The notes: generated by a model from the sequence alone, not told the origin. DNA of 64,000 nucleotides from Cycas panzhihuaensis (GCA_023213395.1 CM041465.1:243357741-243421740), one strand, 5' to 3'. Counted from the stretch's first letter, positions 24,398-37,151 are shown. Numbers and translations are program-made.

Positions 24398-27300
24398 TCT
24401 TATACTTATTTATATAGTCTATTTTGTTCTTTTATCAAGTTGCAACCACATATTCTAGCTACTTACTTTTGAATCTTTCTAATCATAAAACATGAATAAG
24501 TAAAGACTCCTTTTTAAGAGTTAGTAAAATTAGTTCTAGGGCCCTTATAGGCTAATTTGCCTCTAATCATTTAATTGAAATAGAGGAAACATAAATCTAT
24601 TTTGACATAATCAACCTAGACCAGTTCCCTAATAAACTAATCGAGTCCTCTTAAGATAGGTAAGAGTAAAGCCTCTTCCCTTAGTTGGCAACATTGTTAT
24701 GAATTAAGATGTGCTTAGACTTATGAGAAGTTTATCTCTTACTATAGTGAATCAAAATAGATCTTTAGAATTTGCCTCCTTATTTGGACAATCCCTAACC
24801 ATCCTCTTGGTCAATCATGCCCCTAGCCTCCTTTTGTACCTTACCATATTATTTAGTTTAAATCTTGTTGCCTTAGTGATCTAACATTTTCACATGATTT
24901 ATAAGGAGACTATATAGTTTAGATTATTTTAAATTATTCTTATATGATTAGTAAATTTTCTTTTACCTTTTATCCTTTATAACATTACTCAATAATCAAC
25001 TATTTTAGGGCCACCTATTCTATATAATATGCACACTATGGCTTTACATCAAAATGGATAATTCCCTTGCATATTCCCCTAATCTTAAGATTTGTAGCAT
25101 TAAACAATCTTCAATATTTTAAACATTATATAGGATTGTCCTTTTAGCTTAGAATGAGCACCTATTTAACTCTTAAATTAAAATTACAATAATTTATATT
25201 ATGAATCTTTATATTGTAAATATGATAGAAATAACTTATTATTATTCAGAAAGTCATTGAAGTGGAGTTCTAAGATAATTGTTCTAATAAATTTCTATAA
25301 GCCTCATAAATATGACAATATCAAACTCTCCTAATTTAGTTTGATTTATATAATTAGTGAAAATTCTTATGAGGACATCTTGATTGATGATATATATTCC
25401 TCATTATTGGAATAAGGTCTATTATTTGATTTATCATTACTTAAAGATGATACTCTTCTCTAAAATGCCTTGGCGTGTGATAGTTTAAGCACTAATTATT
25501 ACTTCCTTATACTAAATCTTTATTAGGAAGGTTTATCCTTTAACATACATAGATTAGTTAGTTAGTAACCTATGGGGAAGTTTTGATATCACCTTCCAAT
25601 CAAACTGTGGCATTGGTGGTTTTATTGAAAGCTTGTATATTCCTTTATCAAACTATCATTCACACTATTTTTTGAAGTTTATTAATCAAGTAATCAATCC
25701 TCTACTTCTCATCCAACTTATAAGTTATTTGCGCAAACACTTCTATAAACCTTAAGGCAAATTCTTGAAAGGTCTCGCTTAATTGTATTCATAAATTCTT
25801 AAGTTCCATGAAGATATACAAATTCAATTTCCAATGTGAATTTGATGAACTAACTTTTATAACTTATCTAATTTATAATGAAGACTTGATGCCTATCTCA
25901 TTAATACTAGGTTTGGTCTCATCCTCGTAATATTATCATGAATTTATTCTATTTTATTTAATTGTCCACTTAACCCCTATAAGTCCACATTGACTCATGT
26001 ATAAAGATGTGTTGATTTCCATTCCCTATACCATCATATTTTGATAGTGTATTTTAAATCATGTATTAAATAATTAGGGCATTATTAGATATTATAATAT
26101 TTATATTAGGGCCTTGACATTATTTCAAGCTTTATATCTTGAATTAGGGAAGGTTTCTTCTGGAGATATAATCTTTCAAAGACAATAATCTAATTCTTTT
26201 TATAGGTCCATCCAATTCATCATTTGTAGAGTTTATTTCCTCATGCTCTTGATTAAGGAGAGGGTAATAAGTTAATAATTCTAAAAGTTTCTATTTTTCT
26301 CATAATTCCTTTGATTTTTCTTTCTATGTTTTTTTCATAATAGAAAACACCAACCTTTTCCTTGTCATTCTTATTCCCAATAATCATGTCTTATTATCCT
26401 CAAATTTTCATGTATTATTCCAACTCTCCATTCCATTTATTACAACCTCCCCCCCTCCCCCTTCCCCCCTAAGTTAGTTCTTTCACTTAAGATCTATTAG
26501 GGGCATTTTGGCTTAATATTTTTATTAGAAAATTGTTGCTTTATGTAGTTTACTAGAGAAGGAAGCCTTAATTTAAGGAAATACCTAGAGCCAATATGAA
26601 ACCCTAAAAGAAAGGATTAAAACTTACTCCTATAAGTAACACTATCACTTTGAGTAGCAGTATCACTTTAGCTATCACTTTGAGTATGTTCACTAGTTGT
26701 ATCAAGATATCATAAAGTAAGAATATTTGTATAGAGCAATAAATATCTTCAGGGTTTTTGGGTTATTTTATTACATTAATTTATCTTATATATTCTACCA
26801 AAATAAATCAATATGTCCCTTTCTATTATTTTATTTACTAAATAAATCAAATAAAAGAGACAAAATAAATCAAACAAAGTATAAAGACAGTTACCTAGTT
26901 TGTCATTCGATAAATGTCTCCACTTGATGATGAACAAGTATGTGAGCATGACCCTTTCTTATCTAATCTTCTTCTTGCAAAATTATATTAAGAGTGTGAT
27001 AGTAAGTACATGCTAACATTAAGAAAAATTAAATAAAGGACATATAAGTGTTACCTCAAGATTGGGATAAGGCAATGTGAATGTACTTTACAATTACCAC
27101 AAAGTGATGAGATAAGAGAAAAGAGAAAAAAAAAGAAAGTAGAGAAAATAATTATGAGAAAAAATAAAATAAAATAAAAAATCAAATTATTGTAATACAA
27201 AAAATAATAAAATAAATAACTAAAAGAGAGAGCAAATTAAACCACAACACTAAATGCATACTACCAAAATAGATTATTACCATAAGAAATGTCTAAAAGA

Positions 27301-28183
27301 CTATGATGATACCCTGAAATGTATAAGATGAGTTATAACATGGCAAGTGTAATATTGCAAAGAGAACATATAGGACCTTGTGATAGTACCATAGATACCT
27401 TATAAAGGATTTATATCATAGTATAATAATATAATAGAATAATAGAAAAGGTACTATGATGAGAACATGAAATAACAAAGCAAAAAATGTAGTATAAGGT
27501 TAGCAGTTGTTATAAGAATAACAAATAGATCATATATAGTAATATTAATAGAAATGTATAGTATAGATAATGTGATAAAAATTAAAAGAAACAACAAGTA
27601 GATTCCATAATCATAATGGTAACAAATGGGACATATAGAAATCCTCAGTCCAATAGTAAAAATAGATTATAAATTAGATGGATGTGCCTTGTTTAAGCAT
27701 AAGTAAATAAAGAATGAGGGTTTCTTTAAGGACATTAGACTAAAAGATGTATTAGGATAAAATAGACATAAGTAAAGGTATTTATAATGAGAATTTAGAT
27801 GATAGACCTCTAAATTCATATAGAAGTCAGTTTTTTAGGGCAATATGCTATTTTTTAGTGATTAATTATGAAGTCATCCTAAAAAACTATGAAATTAGGT
27901 TAATGGGAGAAGATGGAAATATGAAAAGGGAATGACTTCTTTATATGCTATGTGTTTCCAATCCATAACCACTTAATTCACATCTACTTAAAGAATCTAG
28001 ATAATGGAATAGGTAAAGCATTCAAAATAAAGGTAAAAAAATGTAAAAGAATGAAATATAATAAAAGGAGACTATGATACAAATAAATAAAGTAGTGATT
28101 ATCATGTAACTTAGCCTATAAAGTTATATATCTATAACACAAGAGTGTTGTAAAGAATAAATCACTTTTCCATTATGTACATA
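24398..28183. other. AT-rich spacer, no gene seen
   Basis: Long AT-rich stretch in which I recognise no retroelement domain, LTR end or primer site. A C-rich patch lies at about 26448-26468, and a short TATCACTTTGAGTA repeat at about 26640-26690. The 66-codon + frame at 26727-26927 has no recognisable motif and is probably chance. Confidence 0.5.
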
Positions 28184-28206
28184 TGTGTGTGTGTGAGAGA
28201 GAGAGA
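28184..28206. repeat. Compound (GT)n(GA)n microsatellite
   Basis: About six GT units run directly into about six GA units. Confidence 0.9.
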
Positions 28207-28883
28207 TGCAATATACATAAATAAACCAAATAAATGCTCAATCAAATATAATATATAATAAATAATAGAAAAATGTAGGTAATTAAATGCAATAAGAAGA
28301 AAATAATAAGTAATAAATTAATATCTAATATGTAAGAAAAGAAATTATAGCTAATGTTCTTAGATTTTGGGTGGGGGGCCCATAATTAAGGAAATAATTT
28401 ACTTATTTGGCAATGGAGCTTGATAGAGGTCATGCAATAAAGAGTAAATATTACTAATATTATACTCCATGTATATATATGTATATGTATGTGAATATAG
28501 TATTATCATTATTCTATGCCAACATTTTATATTTTATATGAATGTAGAAAAGGTGAATAATCTTATACCAGATACAATACTACTAGTGCAATCTTAAATA
28601 ATCTAAGTAAATATAATAAAGCTAAGTTTTCCTTAGTTTTTTTTCCCTTTATATGTGAATGAATATTGTTATAATAAATAGAAATAGTAATATAATAATT
28701 ACATTAGAAAGAACAATATAATGGATATGGGAATGTATGGGAATTGGTTGAAAAGGAAAATAATGTGACAATATTAGAATCTCTACATCTTCAAAAAGAT
28801 CAACCTAAACATCACATCTAAGAATGTTGATTTTAGTATCTAACTCTATATAGTTCTAACCTCTATTGTGTACATCAATCAAA

Positions 28884-29240
28884 CCTATGGTCCTATGAAT
28901 GATAATATGAAACTATATGAATTAGTTACCATTAAACCTATTGGTCAAGTTTATGTATATGCGATCAAATAAGTCCATAGTTTAATGAATGACAATGTGA
29001 AACTAGTGATAACTAATCACTATTAAACCTATAAATATGTCAATATATGTGTGAGGTTAAAAAGATATTATAAATTCAATAAATAACAAAGTAAGACTCA
29101 TTGTCCAACCACCACTGAACCCATTGACATGTTGATAAATCTAAGACCTCCTTTTCTTTCTTTTCTTTATACAAGTTTACAATTTGATAAATGGCTATGT
29201 AAGACTTAAAGAAAACTAGCCCACCATTAAATCCATAGAT
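28884..29240. repeat. Degenerate 90-108 bp minisatellite
   Basis: Four diverged units start near 28884, 28974, 29065 and 29173. Each carries an ATGAATGAYAATRTGAAACT-like core followed by an ACCATTAAACCTATTG-like core. Spacing is about 90, 91 and 108 bases. Neither strand codes for anything recognisable. Confidence 0.65.
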
Positions 29241-29966
29241 AGGATGATATCATCATCTAGTATAGAGTAAATGACTTAGGATATGAGAGTTACCTTAAAG
29301 TATGAGTGAGGAGAAATCAATCACTTTAAGGATGTCTACCTAGTTCCATGAGAATTTAATAGAATGCAAAGCCCAACATGACTTAAGTATTGTCCTATAA
29401 GACTAAACTATTTAAAATTTAAGAGTTCCAAACAAATGTTAATTTCTAGTTTAAGTTAAGACTACAATATCTATGTGAATAAAAGTTATAGTAAGATTGA
29501 GTAGTCTAGGTAATCATATACTATAGGAATTATGAGAGATCATATTAGTATATGTAGTGAGAGTGAAAAATATCAAACTATGTATGAGATTGTATGCTCT
29601 CAATTTATGCTTATGGTAGAGCATGTCACTTACCATAGTTTATACTCTTTAGTAATTCAATTTTTAGAGTCATAGTTTATTCTCATTATGGAGATAATTA
29701 TATGTAAAGATCTTCTTTAGCCTAGCAATAAGTTCTCTTCTTTAAAAGATTGAGAAGAAGTATTAGATTTGGGTAACTTAGCATTATTATTTTGTCTTTA
29801 TCATTCTTCTCTATCCTACCATTAAAAGTTGGTAAGATAGGAATTTAAATGAAGTGTCACTATCACTAGGGTCATTCAATATTATAAAATTATCATAAAT
29901 CACCGAGACACTAGGCAATTCCACATTGGCCTTTTATTTAATAAATGCATCCCTTTTAGAAGTTAA
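29241..29966. other. Spacer or 5' flank of copia-2
   Basis: AT-rich DNA to the left of LINE-2. Because LINE-2 carries a target duplication, this sequence was once continuous with 36279 onward, so its right end may be part of the copia-2 LTR. I cannot place the LTR start. Confidence 0.4.
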
Positions 29967-29982
29967 GATTTAGTATATGTAT
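29967..29982. repeat. Target site duplication of LINE-2 (left)
   Basis: GATTTAGTATATGTAT, matched at 36263-36278 by GATTTGGTATATGTAT with one A/G change. It lies at the T-tract (minus-strand A-tail) end of the LINE. Confidence 0.9.
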
Positions 29983-30129
29983 TTTTTTTTTTATAAGATA
30001 AAAATGAATTATGAGTGGGTTTGAAACAAGATCCCACAACCTAGTACATCAATATACTTTAGGTTTCCAAGTCAAAGATGACTGTGACATCCCCATGGTT
30101 TAGGTGAAAGAATTATATTGCCAGGACAA

Positions 30130-30660
30130 GCCCCTTGGCTAGCTACTTCGGACCATATCCTTCCCTACCAGAACTATAAGATCCCTAGGAAAGTCACACC
30201 TCCACACAGTGCCTTCCTTTTGCCTCACCCCCCAGTTTGCTAAAAAATCAGAAACTTTATTTCCTTCTCTCAGTGTATGTCTTATATAGACTTCTTCTAG
30301 TCCCTTGATACTCTCCTTCGCGTCATTGATTATGGACTAGAGACTCCAGTCTGGGAGGGCCACACCTTTTAGTGAATTAATGACCACCTCTGAGCCTCCC
30401 TCAATTACCACTCACCGAATGCCACCTTCGAGGGCTAAATCCAGAGCTTTAAGCATAGTGTACGTTTCCATAAAGTGGTTCGTTTGGTGCTCATAGTAAT
30501 CCACAAAGGCCCAAATGGGGGTGCCCTTGTTATCTCTGCAAATCCCTCCTTCCCTAGCTTCCCTAGGGTTCCTTTTGGAAGCACTGTCAAAGTTGATTTT
30601 AAGCCAGGGCCCCACTGGTGGCAACCAACTACTACTTCTAGCCTTTACCACCTGATATAC
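30130..30660 (-). pseudogene. LINE-2 ORF2 RNase H domain
   Basis: WLKINFDSASKRNPREAR corresponds to the first catalytic-Asp motif. GGICRDNKGTPIWAFVDYY and AYTMLKAL-like residues follow, then VVIEGGSEVVINSLKG, where the third Asp is Gly, and GNKVSDFLANWG near the end. It is in the same frame as the rest of ORF2 and broken only by stops. Confidence 0.85.
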
Positions 30661-30699
30661 TAGTTATATGCCCCACTTAAGCAGAATCCTATTCTCAGT

Positions 30700-31191
30700 T
30701 AGGGTTGTATGCTTATCCTTAATATTTTTGACATTTTCCCTGATGTCTATATAGATTTTATTGAAGGTGGCATACTTGTCCATCTGATTCCCCTAGAAGA
30801 TTCTTCTGTTTCTCTCCTTCCATATGTTCCATGCTAGTATCGGTAGTGCGATCTTCCAAATATAGCTTAAGATTTTACTTCTGAACGGGCTTTGCCAAGC
30901 AATCCATAGATCAGTAACCTTTTCTAAAAAGGTCTAGCATACCTCCAGTTTTTCCAGTAGCATCCTCCATACCTCTGTTAAGAATGAACACCCAAGGAAG
31001 ATATGATCCATGGATTCCTCTTCTTTACAACATAGTATACACCTATTGGGTAGGTGGAACCCTCTCTTTTTGAGGTTATCTATGGTGAGAATTTTGTTTC
31101 TCAAGTAGATCCACCAAAAAACTACTATCTTGGGGATAAGAGGGATCTTCCAAATGACTTCTAATATTGGATTCCTCTGGTTACCTCTCAT
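30700..31191 (-). pseudogene. LINE-2 ORF2 zinc-binding (zf-RVT) region
   Basis: IPLIPKIVVFWWIYLRNKIL is followed by NRCILCCKEEESMDHIFLGC, the same Trp-Trp block and Cys/His pattern as LINE-1. It is open from 31191 to 30934, then continues through stops into SYIWKIALPILAWNIWKER, the conserved helix before the RNase H domain. Confidence 0.85.
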
Positions 31192-31199
31192 TAGACATA

Positions 31200-33440
31200 A
31201 CTAGCGGTACCCCTACTTGGCGGTGTATTCCCCAAACAGGCTTAAGGGCCACACAACTGAATCTGGGGAAGGAGTCCTAGGTATATAGCTCTTTTCTAAA
31301 ATCTTTTTGATTTTGTAAAGTCCCTCCTACGAGGGTTGCACCTCCTGGATTTCCTCAAAATTTCTCCAACTTCTATTTCTTCCACTCCTGGACCAGTAGT
31401 CCTTTACGAGTATTCTATATTGTCTGACACAGGGGCCCTGGAAAGGAGCCAGATTAGGGTATTTCTTTAGGGCCTTATCATAGCACCACGCATCCTCCCA
31501 GAACCTAATGGAGCTGCCATCTCCTAATCTCCATTTCAGGCCATCTCTGATAGCTTTCTAATCTTTTAGAATACTCCTCTAGATGGTTGAGCCAACCGAC
31601 ATGGTAATGTTTTTGATGAGAGAGCCCCCTTGAAGATATTTGCATGATAGAATCTTCTTCCATAGTCTCTCTCCCTCTTTGATTAATTGCCAGCCCATCT
31701 TGGCCCCGAAAGTAATATTAAAAGATGGAATCCTTCTAAGATTGAGACCTCCAGCCTATTTTAGAGTACAAAGTTTATTCCAGATTACTAGGTGTATCCT
31801 GTCTTTATTCTCTACTCCAGACCAAAGGAATCTCTTCTAGATGGCTTTGATAGTATCTGAGATTCTAAGTAGTATTCTAAAAATAGACATCCAGAAGACT
31901 GGGATGCTCTGAAGCATAGAAGCCACTAGCTGGAGCTTCCCTGCAAGACTTATTAGGGCACCTTTCCACCTAGCCAGCTTCCTTTGCATTCTAGCAATGA
32001 GGGGATTCCACATTTCCTTAGTCATCTTACCTATGAAGAGAGGCAGTCTGAGGTAAGTTGTGAGGAGCTTCTTGATACCCATCCCTAAAATCCTGCTGAT
32101 CCTACCTTGGTTGTGCCTTAGGGTATTTATAAAGTAGACATTACTCTTGTTCAAATTTATCTTCTGGTTCATATCCCTCTCGAAGTATCCCAAAATCTCC
32201 TTGAATTTAGATGCCTCTCTAATGGCAGCCTTCCCTAAGAAGATATTATCATCCACAAATTGGTGGTGGACCACATTGTGTACCCCTAATGTCAGTTTTA
32301 TGCCATTGATAATCCCTTGCCTTCTAGCTGAATCCAACGTTCTACCCAATATTTCAACCATCGTTATATATAGGAAGGGAGAGAGAGGATCGCCTTGTCT
32401 CAGCCCCCTAGAACTTGGGAAAAAATTGGAAGATGAGCCATTGATAATGATTGAGAATTGTAGATTACCTATGCAGAGCTTAATCCAAGTTTGCCAAGGT
32501 TTCCCGAAACCAAATGCCTCTAGACAATCTAGAAGGCACTCCCAGGAGACCCCATCAAAGGCCTTTGTAAGGTCAATCTTGATGAGCATCGTAGGCTCCT
32601 TCCTTTTCATAACCGAGTGAATTATTTTATGAACTACTATAAAACCATCATAGATCTGTCTGCTCTGAAGGAAACCATCTTAATTTTGGGAGATAATATT
32701 TGGTATAATTTTCTTTAGTCTATTGACCAGGACCTTGGTTATAATCTTGTATTTAACATTACAGAGACTAATAGGGTGAAACTCTTCCATTCTTTTTACC
32801 CCTTCTTTCTTAGGGATGAGAATGAGAAATATGGTCTGCCATTCCTATAAAATCTTATTATTTACATAGAAGTCCTATAGAGCTTCCATAAGGTCATCCT
32901 TGATAATGTCCCAAAACTCCTGAAAAAACCCGAGGGGAAATCCATCAGGGCCCAAAGCTTTGTCTCTCTTCATTCCAAAAAGAGCTAGCCTAACTTCTTC
33001 TTGAGTAAAAGGGGCTTTCAACTGAGCATTTTGTGCTTCGTTCACCAGACTAGGGATGTTTCTTAGGAAGTCCTTCCTTCTATCCTTATTGCCATCCTGT
33101 GGTTCAGTATATAAGTCCTTGAAGTATTTACTTACTATCTCCTTCATGTCTTCCATCGAGCTTACTACTAATCCATCTTCCCTTTGAATACTAATTATTC
33201 TATTGCTTGCTATATGCTTAGCTATGGTCATATGGAAAAATTTAGTGTTTTTATCACCTTCAACCAACCATAATGCCCTAGATTTTTGTCTCCAATGGAT
33301 TTCCTCTCTGATGAGAATCTCCTCCAGGTTCTCAGCCAATTCCTTCTCTGTCTTGTCTAGCTCTTGGGATCTACCCTCCCATTGAATCTTGTCCTCTACT
33401 TCTTTCAGGTCGCAGATGGTTTTTTCCTTCAGTTCATGGA
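31200..33440 (-). pseudogene. LINE-2 ORF2 reverse transcriptase
   Basis: The 33339-32875 stretch holds WLVEGDKNTKFFHM and DKALGPDGFPLGFFQ. After stops, 32610-31837 holds the palm: IKIDLTKAFDGVSWE, GLRQGDPLSPFLY, HHQFVDDNIFLG and NQKINLNKSNVYF, then the thumb with LQSIPVFWMSIF. The catalytic DD is intact. All parts share one frame. It aligns with LINE-1 throughout, including the unusual Val in FVDDN. Confidence 0.92.
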
Positions 33441-34335
33441 TATTTTAAAAAACTTCCTTATTTCAAACCTTTACTTATCTTTTAACCCAATCTAGTTTCT
33501 TTGAAAATCTATACATTGCATGGCCACATATTTAAACTCCCCACCATTCCTCAATCTTCTTCCAGAAATTAGGGTGGTGAAGGCACATTAGTTTGAATTT
33601 AAATGAAGATCCAATATATCTTCTTAGATCTGAAAATTAAAATAAAAGAGGGGAATGATTTGAGCTAATCCTTGGTAGGGCCTCGATGATGAAGTCCTTA
33701 AAGCACCTTAGCCAATCATAGTTGACCAGCACCCTATCCAGTTTGATTTGTATTAAGCCATCCCCCATATGCTTGTTGGACCAGGTATACGATGCACCCA
33801 TGAGCTTAATATCCTCCAGACCCCCCTACTGTAGGAAGTCACCAAACTCGCTCATACTACTAGTCTAACCTACTGTATCACCACTCTTATCCCCTAGGCA
33901 TAGTGCCAAGTTGAAGTCCCCTACCAATAGCCATGGGTCTTGGCAATCCCTATGAGCCACCAGTATTCTATCCCAAAGCCTCTTCTTAGCCTCCTGAAGG
34001 TTTGGGGCATAGACATTAGTGGCAAGCCATCTATGGTTGTTGCTTTTATTTATTAACCATACCGAAACAAAGGATTCCTTAGCGAGATAGATCTCTCCTG
34101 ACCACATCCTTGGATCCCATAGTACCATTAAGCCCCCAACTCCTTGAGCATAGTCAATCTCTATGCCCTCAGCTTTCCTCCAAATTTTGTTCTTAGTCCT
34201 TGTCCCATTCTCCTTACTTAACTTTGTTTCTTATAAGAACATTAAATCTGGGTGATGTCTATTCCTCATGTCCCTAATAATTCTCTATTTCGAGGGGGCA
34301 CTAAGTCCCATGATATTCCATGATATAATTTTCAT
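33441..34335 (-). pseudogene. LINE-2 ORF2 start and endonuclease
   Basis: The start codon is at 34335-34333 (MKIISWNIMGLSAPSK). Motifs then follow as -ETKL, TNVYAPN, LVGDFNLAL, KLDRVLVNYDW and SNHSPLL. The last has Asn where LINE-1 has the catalytic Asp of S-D-H, so endonuclease activity would be lost even without the stops. TAG or TAA replaces Gln in the S-K-x-R and F-L-x-E-T-K-L positions and Trp in G-x-T-S-S-M-S. The start overlaps the ORF1 stop by four bases (ATGA). Confidence 0.9.
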
Positions 34336-35837
34336 CTTTTCCTTCTTTGCTTCCAAACTTCAACGGTCTCCCCTTTTGATGGATCTCGGCCTTCTGCCTT
34401 GGATCTGAGATTAGGCCCTTCAAAGAGGACATTATTCAAAGTTTCCTGGTTGCCTTGATCCACCTCGGAAGCTGCTTCTTTTTCTCTTAACAATTTCAAA
34501 GGTGGACTACCCACCCTCTTCTCGGTACCCATATTTGACTGCTTCTTCTGGGTCATAACTGAATGTGCTAAGGTATCATGGACTGATGTCCCTAGTTTGA
34601 CTGAAGTAGGTATCTCAAGACCTTTAACCCCTTCTAGCCGTGCTTGGTTCTTTTATTGTCTTCTCTCCAGCACCTGAGGAGGAATCCTTTCCATTCATGG
34701 GGGGCATACCCAACCCCACCACAACATCCACACCATGTTTCCTTTGTGGCTTGGGCATGCGTGCTAAAGTAAATTGGGTCAAAGATATTGGCCCAGTTGG
34801 GGTGATAGCTCCTAGGCCATACTTGCCATCTAGGCTCACCAGAGCCATAAGAACCTAGGAAACCTGCTCCTCTTCCTCTAAGAGAGTGTCTTCCTCATTG
34901 GGGTCAAAGACAAGATTCGAATGAGGGGTACTATGTAATTCTAGAGGAGGGCCATCTTGGCCCTCCATGATTTCAGGAGCCTCTATGTTTCCTTGGCTTT
35001 CTTGTATCTACCCTTCCATCCTTATCTTCATGGAGTTAGATACCTCTTGGGATTTTAACTCTATGGGAACCTCTTGTTTCTCTCCCTTTGAGATTTACAT
35101 ACTTGGATACTTCTCAGGAAGGTGACCAAGGTTTCTATAAAGGGAGCATCTAATATGCTCCATCTCATATATTAGTGGCTATGCCCAACTCCCATCCACT
35201 GTGTCCATCCATATATCATCCAAAAGGGGTTTTTCAATTTAGACTAAGGCACAAAACCTAGAGTTTATGAGTCTGCTTCTATTCTTTGTCACTGAGTCTA
35301 TTGTTAGAAGAGGTCCCACTGCTTTTGCAATTCCTTTAAAACTTTAGGGTTCTAATGAAGTAAGGGAAGACCCAGTAGTTGGATCCATATGGGATCTTGT
35401 CTAATTTTAGGAACAGAGGGATCAAAATCCCTGTGCCATTTTTCAAGAGATAAGGCCTTTCTGCCAAGCATCTATGGGGACCTTAAGAGAATACTGGTCA
35501 TGTCCTCATATGAAAAGAATTTAAATAGCACGTAGCCCTTTAGCATGGCTATTACTTCCACGTTGCCTACCATTTTCCATTTGGTTCTTGTCCAATTTTT
35601 GATGGTTTTCAAGCTCGATCTGGGTCTAGAGAATCTGCCGATAAGGTAGTTCTCCTAATATTTCATAGTTTTCTCCACTAGGCCCTAAGGAATTTTTAGT
35701 CTAACCTTGTTATCCTATATCTCAGGTGTTAAATCAAATGTTTCCTCCTTGTTTGCTTTCAGGACATCACAGTAGGATCTCCCTAGTGAAAGATTGGGGT
35801 TTTGGTTCTAGTTTTGAGATGTATGGTCTTTATCCAT
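34332..35837 (-). pseudogene. LINE-2 ORF1
   Basis: Starts MDKDHTSQN at 35837. The DUF4283-like domain reads RTKWKMVGNVEVIAMLKG and MLGRKALSLEKWHRDFDPS, matching LINE-1 ORF1. TAG codons stand at several positions where LINE-1 has Trp. A frameshift lies near 35340. The zinc knuckle is degraded (CSLYRNLGHLPEKY, two Cys replaced by Tyr). The C-terminal part, ending KQRRKR at 34335, matches the LINE-1 ORF1 tail (E/Q-KK ... VGxPPxK ... EGPxLRS) but runs about 20 residues longer. Confidence 0.85.
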
Positions 35838-36262
35838 ATTTAAAGATTACTAGATGTAGAGAAAAAACACCAAACAAGGGCGACAGTGACATACTATGGC
35901 CCTAGGCATGATATCCATCCCAGTGTTTAACTTCCCTACTGATTTATCTTTCTTCATCTGATCCATACGGTTGTCGTTCATCACCTTCATTGGGCATCCT
36001 CTGACTCTTAACAAAGCTCTGCTTATCCTATCGAAGTTGTATAAAGGGTTGGAAGAACGTTCCTTAGCCTATCTCCCCCCTATCTCATCTTGTTTATGGG
36101 GATAACTTGCCCTAATAGATTTAGTAAGCCCAGTCTGGGCGTTCATGCCTCTGTCGATTGAGGGACACCATTGCATCTGGAACCTCTGAAGTCTACCTGG
36201 CACTGCCACCTAAGCTACAAATGGAACCCTAACCAGTTACCTATGTTGCTTGTCTCTAGTCT
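35838..36262 (-). other. LINE-2 5' untranslated leader
   Basis: Sequence between the LINE 5' end and the ORF1 start. It is moderately GC-rich, with no coding sign. It resembles the LINE-1 leader only in general composition. Confidence 0.6.
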
Positions 36263-36278
36263 GATTTGGTATATGTAT

Positions 36279-36766
36279 TAACCTAGAATTACTATGACTA
36301 TTTGAGTAGTAAGAATACCATTGAAAAAACTATAACTAGTTTAATGAGTCATTTATAGTTTTATAATCTAAAATAGTTCATACTAACACATGTATGACTT
36401 AATCATTGAGATAACCATATAAATACTAGTAGGATCAACCAAGTATGAACCTTAATTCTTGTTATGATAATATTTGCATAGGACAATTTATGGATTAGTA
36501 AGTCATTAAATCATCATCAAGATGATGACACATACTAGAAGTTACAAAATATCCTTAATGGACTTATGACACTTATTAGGATGGTTAGAGTTGTATTTGG
36601 ACTATTACCAATCCTACTTGTAAGTATGTATATAAGATTATCATTGTATTATTATTAAAAGAGTCATACTTAATGAATGAAAATAAATTTTAGAGGTAGA
36701 CTAATTTTACTTATAATTTATGTCTCATTATATTATTTGGTTCTATTACAATCTTTAATCAATTTT
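36279..36766 (+). repeat. Copia-2 5' LTR (partial)
   Basis: Lies directly before the primer site and holds a TATA-like TGTATATAAG at about 36628. No second copy exists in the window, so its limits are inferred from the primer site and from the LINE-2 insertion. Confidence 0.55.
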
Positions 36767-36769
36767 ATT

Positions 36770-36780
36770 TGGTATCAAAG
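36770..36780 (+). promoter_or_regulatory. Copia-2 primer binding site
   Basis: TGGTATCAAAG, a one-base variant of the tRNA-iMet site TGGTATCAGAG, on the + strand. Confidence 0.75.
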
Positions 36781-36781
36781 T

Positions 36782-37111
36782 AGCATTAACTTCAAGCTGT
36801 TAATTAAATTTTCAACTTGAAAGGATTGTAGAGCTAAGTGAGGTTTTATAAGTGTTTTCTTAGTTGTATTTTTACACTAGTTATGTTATGAAAATACTTT
36901 GTAGAGTGCTAAAATGTTATTTTTAAAGTTATAATATGGGCTTTCCATTATAAATCATGGTGTTTCAATGCTAGTTTTAAGGGGCTTTCTAATTTTATAG
37001 TATGGGAAATTATTAAAGGTGACCAATATAGTATACTAAAAAGTAATGTAATGTATTAATGACTTATGTAACCTTTTACTAGTATTTAGAGGTGTTCTTA
37101 TGGATACCCAT

Positions 37112-37151
<40 letters not shown>

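Larger units (their letters stand above)
29983..36262 (-). mobile_element. LINE-2: full-length L1-type LINE
   Basis: A 6280-base minus-strand LINE of the same type as LINE-1, with the same ORF1 and ORF2 domains, a T-tract at the low-coordinate end and a 16-bp target duplication carrying one mismatch. It is more AT-rich than LINE-1 and full of nonsense codons where LINE-1 has Trp or Gln. ORF2 stays in one reading frame from end to end, so decay has been mainly by base substitution. It interrupts sequence at or near the 5' LTR of copia-2. Confidence 0.94.

Noticed and set aside
26727-26927. 66-codon + frame in the spacer
   Set aside because: No motif, extreme AT content and no relation to neighbouring features.
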